This document shows, piece after piece, positions 1-4,623 of a DNA stretch of 7,411 nt. Each line of letters begins with the position of its first letter. The stretch's first letter is position 1. Where the stretch lies: NCBI GenBank assembly GCA_029974855.1, contig JARKQO010000048.1, forward strand, positions 1 through 7,411. Reading direction: 5' to 3'. Position numbers and translations under genes: made by a program. This DNA is from Eubacteriales bacterium (GTDB lineage: Bacteria; Bacillota_A; Clostridia; Christensenellales; Aristaeellaceae). The notes beneath the pieces are model-generated. The model did not search any database. It saw nothing but the letters and a program-made list of their open reading frames with translations, and was not told the DNA's origin.

Positions 1-28
1 CGCTCCCCCGGGGGTTGGCTGATGTACC

Positions 29-376
29 CTACATCAAGTCTCTCATCGCCAGGGACACCCCCAGCGCCCGGTTCACCTGATCCATCACCTCCAGGGATAC
101 GTTGCCCAGCAGGCGGATGAGCCGGGTTTTCTCCAAAGTACGCACCTGTTCGGTCAGCACCATGGAATCCCGCCACAGGCCCCCTTGGCCCGCGGGCACC
201 GGCACATGGGTAGGCATGGTGGGCCGCTTGGGCTGGGCGGTCAGCGCCGCTACGATCACTGTGGTGCCGTGTTGGTTTCCCATGTCGTTCTGAATAATCA
301 GCACCGGCCGCACCCCGCCCTGTTCGCTGCCTACCACAGGGTCCAGATTGGCCATATAAATCTCGCCTCGCTTCAT
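29..376 (-). CDS. mazF: MazF/EndoA-family endoribonuclease toxin
   Basis: This 115-residue protein is a complete MazF/PemK-family toxin, a sequence-specific mRNA interferase that cuts single-stranded RNA in the cytoplasm. Its N-terminus (KRGEIYMANLDPVVGSEQGG, then VRPVLIIQND) follows Bacillus subtilis EndoA closely, and so does the rest (VAALTAQ, PTHVPV, RDSMVLTEQVRTLEK, the C-terminal ALGVSLA). The two residues needed for cleavage in the Bacillus enzyme, Arg25 and Thr48, correspond to Arg23 and Thr46 here, so it looks active. The Bacillus enzyme prefers UACAU; the same preference here is an inference. The ATG at 374-376 aligns with the family start. The only Shine-Dalgarno-like match is a GGAG at 388-391, 11 bases upstream, so initiation may be modest. 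No mazE-like antitoxin or alr gene lies on the upstream side, where dinB diverges instead. An antitoxin downstream, beyond base 1, cannot be excluded. Confidence 0.95.
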   Translation of the reverse strand: MKRGEIYMANLDPVVGSEQGGVRPVLIIQNDMGNQHGTTVIVAALTAQPKRPTMPTHVPVPAGQGGLWRDSMVLTEQVRTLEKTRLIRLLGNVSLEVMDQVNRALGVSLAMRDLM

Positions 377-392
377 TGTGCTTCACGCTCCG

Positions 393-421
393 AGGCGGAA
401 AAACCGCCTTTTTCGGCGGCC
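393..421. terminator. Overlapping hairpins, terminator-like on both strands, in mazF leader
   Basis: The plus strand reads GGCGG (394-398), A5, CCGCC (404-408), T5, C, GGCGG (415-419). On the plus strand, GGCGG/CCGCC forms a stem (6 bp counting A393-T409) followed directly by T5, which is a compact intrinsic-terminator shape. On the minus strand, bases 419-415 pair with 408-404 and are followed by five U, again a terminator shape. The middle CCGCC block is shared, so the two hairpins exclude each other. The element lies between the candidate mazF promoter and the mazF start. It may insulate mazF and dinB from each other, or attenuate mazF. The stems are short, so efficiency is uncertain. Confidence 0.6.
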
Positions 422-452
422 TTGAAATGGCGTCCCCCTTCTCGTACCAATT

Positions 453-479
453 AGTATAACACGCTTTTGGGCAAAGCAA
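453..479 (-). promoter_or_regulatory. Candidate mazF promoter
   Basis: On the minus strand TTGCTT (479-474) and TATACT (458-453) resemble sigma-A -35 and -10 boxes, but the spacer is only 15 bases. The -10 box is good (5 of 6) and the -35 is partial. Transcription would start near 446 and give a leader of about 70 bases that includes the hairpin block at 393-421. Confidence 0.45.
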
Positions 480-575
480 CAGGTTTTCCTGCGCCATGGC
501 TCAAGGCCACCCTTCCCATGCTATGTTCCCCCATGGCTTGTGTGCCCTGGGGCCGCTGCCTCCCATATCTTGCTC

Positions 576-604
576 TTGCAAAAGGGAACTGCCGTTTGTA
601 TAAT
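576..604 (+). promoter_or_regulatory. dinB sigma-A promoter
   Basis: TTGCAA (576-581) and a consensus TATAAT (599-604) are separated by exactly 17 bases. The predicted start of transcription is around 611, at the first base of the LexA box. The leader to the dinB ATG would be about 40 bases. Confidence 0.8.
586..597 (+). promoter_or_regulatory. Possible second, degenerate LexA site
   Basis: GAAC-TGCC-GTTT lies in the spacer between the dinB -35 and -10 boxes. It matches GAAC-N4-GTTC at seven of eight fixed positions, but its central bases fit the Gram-positive consensus poorly. It starts 25 bases upstream of the strong box at 611-622. It could give a second, weaker LexA contact or be chance. 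Confidence 0.3.
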
Positions 605-610
605 GATTGA

Positions 611-622
611 GAACGGATGTTC
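611..622 (+). promoter_or_regulatory. LexA (SOS) box of dinB
   Basis: GAACGGATGTTC is a perfect match to the core of the Gram-positive LexA/DinR operator (GAAC-RNRY-GTTY). It starts seven bases after the TATAAT box, so bound LexA would cover the transcription start and block dinB until SOS induction. The position, the match and the SOS-type gene downstream support each other. Confidence 0.85.
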
Positions 623-650
623 GATACTTCCCCAAAGGCAGGTGGCCCCC

Positions 651-1898
651 ATGCCCCGCAAGCTGATCCTCCACGCGGATCTGAACAACTTCTACGCCTC
701 GGTGGCCTGCCTGAACCGGCCCGCCCTGCGGGAGGTTCCCCTGGCGGTCTGCGGCGATCCCTCCCTGCGCCACGGCATCGTGCTGGCCAAGAACATGGCG
801 GCCAAGCGCAAGGGGGTCAAAACCGGCCAGGTAATCTGGCAGGCCCGGCAGCTCTGCCCGGACCTCCAAACCATTCCCCCCTCTTTGGAGAGCATTTTGG
901 ACTACAGCCGCCGGGTGCGGGGCATCTTCAGCCGGTATACGGACCATGTGCAGCCCTTTGGCACCGACGAGGCCTGGCTGGACATCAGCGGCCCCGGCAT
1001 GGACTACGACCAGGGGCTGGGCATCGCCAACCATCTGCGCCATACCATCCGGGAGGAAACGGGGCTCACCGCCAGCATCGGGGTCAGCGACAACCGGATC
1101 TTCGCCAAATTGGGCAGCGATCTCAAAAAGCCCGACGCGGTCACCTTGGTCTGCCAGGAGAACCGCAAGGCCGTGCTGGACCCCCTGCCCGTGGGGGAGC
1201 TGGTGTTTGTGGGGCCCGCCACCACCCGCAAGCTCAACAGCGTGGGCCTGTATACCGTGGGGCAGCTGGCCGCCGCGCCCCCGGAGATGCTCAAGGCTTT
1301 GCTGGGAAAAACCGGCCTCACCCTCAGCGGCTTTGCCCGGGGGGAGGACGGGGGGGCTATTCCCGCCATCGGGGAAGGGGCCCCCCTGAAAAGCGTGGGA
1401 AACTCCATCACCGCCGCCCACGACATCCTCACCTGGCAGGACGCCCGGGTGACCCTCTACGGCCTGTGCGAAAGCGTGGCCTCCCGGATGCGCAAGCAGG
1501 GGGTGGTGGGCCGCACCGTGCAGCTATGGATGCGGGACGCCCAGTTGAAAGCCTGCCAGCGGCAGTGCCGGGCAGATTTTGACACCAGCTGCAGCGTGGA
1601 TGTGTTCGCCCTGTCCTACGGCCTGCTCCAGGAATCCTGGCGGGAGGGAACGCCCCTGCGGTCCTTGGGGATCAGCGTCAGCGGCCTCTCCCCGGCGGGG
1701 GCCGTGCTGCAGCTGTCCTTTTTGCCCCAGGACGCCCAGCGCCAAAAGCACCTGCTGCTGGAGGAGGCCATCGACGACATTCGGGCCCGCTACGGCCACT
1801 TTGCCATCCAGCGGGCCGTGATGCTGGCGGACCGGCCTTTGGGGCAGATCAACCCCCAGGAGGAGCATGTGCTCACCCCCAATTCCTATTATCAATAA
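651..1898 (+). CDS. dinB: Y-family DNA polymerase IV (translesion synthesis)
   Basis: This 415-residue protein belongs to the DinB branch of Y-family polymerases, which copy past damaged template bases with low fidelity. Metal-binding carboxylates are visible at Asp10 (HADLNNFYASV) and at Asp106-Glu107 (PFGTDEAWLDISG). Tyr15 is in the steric-gate position that excludes ribonucleotides. LAKNMAAKRKGVKTGQ (about 45-60) and SIGVSDNRIFAKLGSDLKKP (about 142-161) are the usual fingers and palm signatures, and the little-finger domain follows from about 245. Gln354-Leu358 (QLSFL) occupies the usual beta-clamp motif position, with the order of the last two hydrophobic residues swapped relative to QLSLF. 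The ATG at 651 was chosen because it begins the conserved N-terminus, has GGTGG at 641-645 just upstream, and lies downstream of the promoter and LexA box. A GTG at 540 in the same frame would place those sites inside the gene. A run of seven G lies at 1350-1356. Confidence 0.95.
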   Translation: MPRKLILHADLNNFYASVACLNRPALREVPLAVCGDPSLRHGIVLAKNMAAKRKGVKTGQVIWQARQLCPDLQTIPPSLESILDYSRRVRGIFSRYTDHVQPFGTDEAWLDISGPGMDYDQGLGIANHLRHTIREETGLTASIGVSDNRIFAKLGSDLKKPDAVTLVCQENRKAVLDPLPVGELVFVGPATTRKLNSVGLYTVGQLAAAPPEMLKALLGKTGLTLSGFARGEDGGAIPAIGEGAPLKSVGNSITAAHDILTWQDARVTLYGLCESVASRMRKQGVVGRTVQLWMRDAQLKACQRQCRADFDTSCSVDVFALSYGLLQESWREGTPLRSLGISVSGLSPAGAVLQLSFLPQDAQRQKHLLLEEAIDDIRARYGHFAIQRAVMLADRPLGQINPQEEHVLTPNSYYQ

Positions 1899-2746
1899 CC
1901 GGTTTCCCTCTCAAACCAATCCAGATAGGCTTTCCTGAGCTTTTGGAACAGCTCCGTCCCATGGCCGCCCACGGGCTTGCCGTCGATTTCATAGGCCCGG
2001 GTGAACAGGGCCAAGGAGCTCAGGACCATCACCTCGTCCGCTCCCATCAGCTCCTCCAGGGAATAGGCCCGCTCCTCCACGGGAATGCCCAACTCCCGGC
2101 AGAGCTTCAGCAGATGCTTGCGGGTGATGCTGGGCAAAATCCACTGGCTCAGCGGCGTTGTCACCACTGTGCCGCCCACCAGCACAGCCAGCCCGCTATG
2201 GGCGCATTCCGTAACCCAGCCCTCCCGGTGCAGCACGCATTCGTCGCAGCCCGCCTCCTTGGCCCGCTGGCTGGCCAGCACGTTGGGCAGCAGGTTCAGG
2301 GTTTTGATGTTGCAATGGGCAAAGCGGGTATCCTCTTTGGTGATCAGCCGAAATTCCCGGTCCGGCCGGGGCCGGGGCGTAAGGGGGGTGATGGACACCA
2401 GCAGATTGGGGGGGACAGGGGGATCGGGAAAGTCATGCTTGCGGGGGGCTGTGCCCCGGGACATTTGGAAGTACAGGATCGCGTCCCGAATCTCCCTGTC
2501 CATTTTGGAGATCAGGTCCTTCAGCAGCCCCGTGAGCTGGTCCTTCGTCATGCCGGGTTCCATCTCCAGCAGCTTGCAGCTGTTAAAGAACCGGTCCACA
2601 TGGTCCCCCAGGGCAAAGCAAACGCCGTTGCGCACATAGCCCGCGTCGTACACTCCGTCGCCAAAGTATACGGCCCGGTCGTTCATGGGGATCATCATCT
2701 CCGTAAGGCCCGTAACCCGTCCGTTGTAGTACGCAAGATCCTTCAT
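1892..2746 (-). CDS. dat: D-amino-acid aminotransferase (PLP fold type IV)
   Basis: This 284-residue class IV aminotransferase closely resembles Bacillus Dat, which interconverts D-alanine plus 2-oxoglutarate with pyruvate plus D-glutamate. Visible features are FGDGVYDAG (28-36, with Tyr33), HVDRFF with Arg53 for the cofactor phosphate, catalytic Lys148 in NIKTLNLL, Glu180 in WVTEC contacting the pyridine nitrogen, and Thr208 in PSIT. Arg102-Lys-His104 in GTAPRKHDF matches the Arg-x-His carboxylate trap of D-amino-acid aminotransferases and argues against a branched-chain aminotransferase or aminodeoxychorismate lyase. The segment after Glu180 reads CAHSG where relatives have GxSSN, a difference near the active site. 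The ATG at 2744-2746 fits the family start. Its ribosome site is weak (GGA seven bases upstream), and the frame stays open to an ATG at 2863, adding 39 low-complexity residues that I do not include. murA lies upstream on the same strand, so D-glutamate for peptidoglycan is a plausible role. Confidence 0.88.
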   Translation of the reverse strand: MKDLAYYNGRVTGLTEMMIPMNDRAVYFGDGVYDAGYVRNGVCFALGDHVDRFFNSCKLLEMEPGMTKDQLTGLLKDLISKMDREIRDAILYFQMSRGTAPRKHDFPDPPVPPNLLVSITPLTPRPRPDREFRLITKEDTRFAHCNIKTLNLLPNVLASQRAKEAGCDECVLHREGWVTECAHSGLAVLVGGTVVTTPLSQWILPSITRKHLLKLCRELGIPVEERAYSLEELMGADEVMVLSSLALFTRAYEIDGKPVGGHGTELFQKLRKAYLDWFERETGY

Positions 2747-2790
2747 AGGGCATTCCGGCGCGGCAGGAAAGGCTTCCGCCGCCGCGCCGA

Positions 2791-2803
2791 CCTCCTCCTC
2801 CTT
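2791..2803 (-). promoter_or_regulatory. Strong Shine-Dalgarno-like tract without a nearby start
   Basis: The minus strand reads AAGGAGGAGGAGG, an excellent anti-Shine-Dalgarno match, but no ATG, GTG or TTG follows within a useful distance. The dat ATG is about 45 bases downstream. In the dat frame the tract encodes Lys-Glu-Glu-Glu of the optional N-terminal extension. It could be a standby ribosome site or simply repeated GAG codons. Confidence 0.35.
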
Positions 2804-2875
2804 AGCATTGGGAATGGACCGCCCTCCCGTTCCCCGGTTGCAGACGGAAAACCGGCGGTCCATGGCTTATCCAGT

Positions 2876-2905
2876 ATCATACACCTGCCGGAAGGATTTG
2901 CGCAA
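2876..2905 (-). promoter_or_regulatory. Candidate dat promoter
   Basis: On the minus strand TTGCGC (2905-2900) and TATGAT (2881-2876) are 18 bases apart. The -10 box matches the consensus at five of six positions and the -35 at three. It would give dat its own transcript with a leader of about 120 bases, and would place the upstream ATG at 2863 only a few bases into the RNA. Confidence 0.4.
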
Positions 2906-2955
2906 GCCGTACCGTCCATCCAAAGGCATTCCACGTGTCCTCGGCAATTTTGTTT

Positions 2956-2978
2956 TTGCCCACGCGTAGCGTGGGCAA
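2956..2978. repeat. Perfect 10-bp inverted repeat with 3-base loop
   Basis: TTGCCCACGC (2956-2965) is followed by GTA and its exact complement GCGTGGGCAA (2969-2978). U residues precede it on the plus strand and A residues follow it on the minus strand, so it does not look like an intrinsic terminator in either direction. It lies eight bases beyond the paired palindromes at 2987-3031 and may be the outer part of the same repeat element. Confidence 0.7.
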
Positions 2979-2986
2979 TGATGGGT

Positions 2987-3031
2987 CCAGGGCATAGCCC
3001 TGGCAGGAGTCCAGGGGACAGCGTCCCCTGG
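2987..3031 (-). repeat. Paired-palindrome repeat, copy 1 (after murA)
   Basis: Read on the minus strand from the murA stop, a G-rich lead is followed by a 9-bp stem with a 3-base loop (3031-3011, CCAGGGGAC arm). Seven bases later comes a 7-bp stem with a 3-base loop (3003-2987, core CAGGGCTATGCCCTG), then ACCCA. The same order, core and trailing ACCCA recur after uvrB at 6688-6726. No U tract follows. This resembles REP-type intergenic repeats, known to be frequent in many bacterial genomes. Confidence 0.75.
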
Positions 3032-3057
3032 CCGTTCCTCCCCCCGTCCCCCCTTCC

Positions 3058-4299
3058 CTAGCATTCCTCCACCTTGGCCCCCAGCTGCCGCAGCTTGCGG
3101 GGCAGGTCCTCATAGCCCCGCTCGATATGGGCGGAGGGGTCCTGGAGCATCGTCTCCCCCTCGGCAATGAGCCCCGCCAGCATCAGCGCCGCCCCGGCCC
3201 GCAAATCCGTGCTGGTCACCGTGGCCCCCAGCAGGCTATGGCCGCCCTCCACCAAGGCGAAGTGGTTCTCAATCCGAATCCGGGCCCCCAGGCGGCACAG
3301 CTCCGTGGCGTGCATGAACCTGTTTTCAAAGACAGTTTCCGCCAAAATGCTGGTTCCGTGGCATTTCAGGCCCACCACCATCATGGGGGCCTGCATGTCC
3401 GTGGGAAAGCCGGGGTAGGCTAAGGTGCGGGCTTCAAAGGGCGACAGGGCCGTGCCGCTGACCCGGATGCCCGCCGGGGTCTCCCGGATGCCCACACCCG
3501 CTTCCTTCAGCTTGAACATCACCGCCCGCATGTGCTCGGGCTTGGCCTCCCGGATCAGCACGCTGCCCTGGGTAATGGCCGCGGCGCACAGCAGCGTGCC
3601 CGCCTCGATCCGGTCCGGGATGGGTTTGTACATTGCCCCATGGAGGCTTTTCACCCCGTCGATCACCACGGTGGCCGTGCCCGCTCCCGTGACCCGCGCT
3701 CCCATGGCGTTCAGGCACTCCGCCAAATCCGTGATCTCCGGCTCCTTGGCGGCGTTTTCCAAAATGGTCTGGCCCTGGGCCAAGGTGGCGGCCATCATCA
3801 GGTTTTCCGTAGCGCCCACGCTGGGCAAATCCAGATAGAACCGCTCCCCCACCAGCCTGCCGGAAAGCTGCCTCCGCCCTCCATGGGCATGGACCACAGC
3901 CCCCATGGCCTGCATGCCCTTTACATGCAAATCAATGGGCCGCTGGCCGATGGCGCAGCCCCCCGGCAAGAACACGCAGGCGCTGCCGCTTCTGGCCAAA
4001 ATAGGCCCCAGCACCAACACGCTGGCCCGAAGCTTGCGGATGGTGGCCTCGTTCTCAGGGCTGGAGGGGTTCGCCGCGCACACGGACACATCCCTGCCGC
4101 TGCGCTCTACCTGGGCCCCGCAATCCTCCAGAATTTGGAGCAAAATGTCCACGTCGGTAATGCGCGGCACATCCCGAACCACCAGCGGCTCCTCTGTCAA
4201 AAGCCCAGCTGCCAGAATGGGCAGCACCGCGTTTTTGGCCGTGCTCACCTCCACCTCGCCGCTCAGGCGCGGACTATGATGGATTCGATAGTTTGCCAC
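3058..4299 (-). CDS. murA: UDP-N-acetylglucosamine 1-carboxyvinyltransferase
   Basis: This 413-residue protein is full-length MurA, which transfers enolpyruvate from phosphoenolpyruvate to UDP-GlcNAc in the first committed cytoplasmic step of peptidoglycan synthesis. Lys22-Asn23 (TAKNAVLP) are the substrate-binding residues. Cys115 in LPGGCAIGQRPIDLH is the flexible-loop catalytic cysteine that fosfomycin alkylates, with Arg120 beside it, so the enzyme is predicted to be fosfomycin-sensitive. Asp301 (PGFPTDMQAPM) is the general acid-base residue, and Asp365-Leu-Arg367-Ala-Gly-Ala is the C-terminal signature. SVGATENLMMAA and AKEPEITDLA are also conserved. The start is a GTG (4299-4297) with AAGGTGG seven bases upstream (4313-4307), and it aligns with B. 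subtilis MurAA. I cannot tell from one copy whether it is the MurAA or the MurZ paralogue. dat follows on the same strand. I see no convincing promoter immediately upstream. Confidence 0.97.
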   Translation of the reverse strand: MANYRIHHSPRLSGEVEVSTAKNAVLPILAAGLLTEEPLVVRDVPRITDVDILLQILEDCGAQVERSGRDVSVCAANPSSPENEATIRKLRASVLVLGPILARSGSACVFLPGGCAIGQRPIDLHVKGMQAMGAVVHAHGGRRQLSGRLVGERFYLDLPSVGATENLMMAATLAQGQTILENAAKEPEITDLAECLNAMGARVTGAGTATVVIDGVKSLHGAMYKPIPDRIEAGTLLCAAAITQGSVLIREAKPEHMRAVMFKLKEAGVGIRETPAGIRVSGTALSPFEARTLAYPGFPTDMQAPMMVVGLKCHGTSILAETVFENRFMHATELCRLGARIRIENHFALVEGGHSLLGATVTSTDLRAGAALMLAGLIAEGETMLQDPSAHIERGYEDLPRKLRQLGAKVEEC

Positions 4300-4367
4300 G
4301 GTCTCACCACCTTATTGCGCAGCCAGCCCCACGGTACGAAAACCCGGTCAACCCAAGGTTTGGTCAT
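4263..4367 (-). CDS. Possible 34-residue leader ORF overlapping murA start
   Basis: An ATG at 4367-4365 follows GGAGGG (4380-4375) at a seven-base spacing, one of the better ribosome sites in the window. The frame encodes 34 residues starting MTKPWVDRVFVPWGW and ending ESIIVRA, with four Trp and a basic character. Its TGA lies 37 bases inside murA in another frame. I do not recognise the peptide. An in-frame ATG two codons upstream (4373) is too close to the ribosome site. The frame could be a leader peptide that couples translation to murA, or an unused frame with a chance ribosome site. Confidence 0.35.
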   Translation of the reverse strand: MTKPWVDRVFVPWGWLRNKVVRPWQTIESIIVRA

Positions 4368-4623
4368 GTTCATTCCCTCCCGTCGCTCCCATTTTGACCG
4401 AAGCAACCTCCCGGCATAACCCGTGGAAACCATTTGAAAGCTTCGATTCTTCGGCCCTGGGCACAATCCTTGGATGCATGAGCGCGCGGGGAGCTTCTTC
4501 CGCCAAGCTGTCCCTGGGAATCATTTCAAAAGACCGGCGTTTCCAATTGAACCGAAAAATGCTATAATGAAAAACCCTCGGCCCCCTCTTACCATCCCCA
4601 GCCTGTACCAAGGAGAAGACGGC
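4300..4623. other. murA-uvrB divergent intergenic region
   Basis: The gap between the divergent murA and uvrB starts carries the murA ribosome site (4307-4313), most of the possible leader ORF, the uvrB promoter (4540-4568) and the uvrB ribosome site (AAGGAG, 4610-4615). I searched it for GAAC-N4-GTTC operators and found none. No convincing minus-strand promoter for murA is visible. The stretch from about 4385 to 4530 shows no clear coding, strong hairpin or repeat. Confidence 0.6.
4540..4568 (+). promoter_or_regulatory. uvrB promoter with extended -10
   Basis: TTTCCA (4540-4545) and a consensus TATAAT (4563-4568) are 17 bases apart, and the -10 box carries the TGn extension (TGCTATAAT from 4560). 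This predicts strong constitutive sigma-A transcription. No LexA box overlaps it. Confidence 0.82.

Larger units (their letters stand above)
2747..3057. other. murA-dat intergenic region
   Basis: This 311-base gap between murA and dat, both on the minus strand, holds from the murA side a G-rich stretch (minus strand, 3058-3037), two short palindromes (2987-3031), a 10-bp palindrome (2956-2978), a candidate dat promoter (2876-2905) and the dat leader. Reading frames cross it, but none has family-like sequence. No hairpin with a following U tract is visible on the minus strand, so read-through from murA into dat remains possible. Confidence 0.6.

Noticed and set aside
5..14. CCCCCGGGGG palindrome downstream of mazF
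   Set aside because: Ten bases with no loop or U tract at the window edge. Too short to interpret.
540..650. Extension of dinB to a GTG at 540
   Set aside because: It would put the promoter and LexA box inside the gene and adds residues not found in DinB proteins. The ATG at 651 has a ribosome site.
501..1421. 306-codon open frame antisense to dinB
   Set aside because: Composition is Gly/Pro/His/Gln-rich with no family signature. It is explained by strong G/C bias at dinB third positions.
1901..1917. Small hairpin GGTTT/AAACC after dinB as a terminator
   Set aside because: A 5-bp weak stem inside the dat coding sequence without a T run.
2987..3031. murA intrinsic terminator
   Set aside because: The hairpins are stable but no U tract follows either one on the minus strand, so they are listed as repeats.
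1943..3061. 372-codon plus-strand frame across dat and the intergenic gap
   Set aside because: It runs antisense to a well-conserved enzyme and through the palindromes, with no domain-like sequence.
4495..4515. Imperfect stem AGCTT/AAGCT upstream of uvrB
   Set aside because: Five base pairs with an internal mismatch when extended. Expected by chance in this length.
4474..4623. Extension of uvrB to an ATG at 4474
   Set aside because: The added 50 residues include the promoter region. The ATG at 4624 has AAGGAG and begins the conserved N-terminus.
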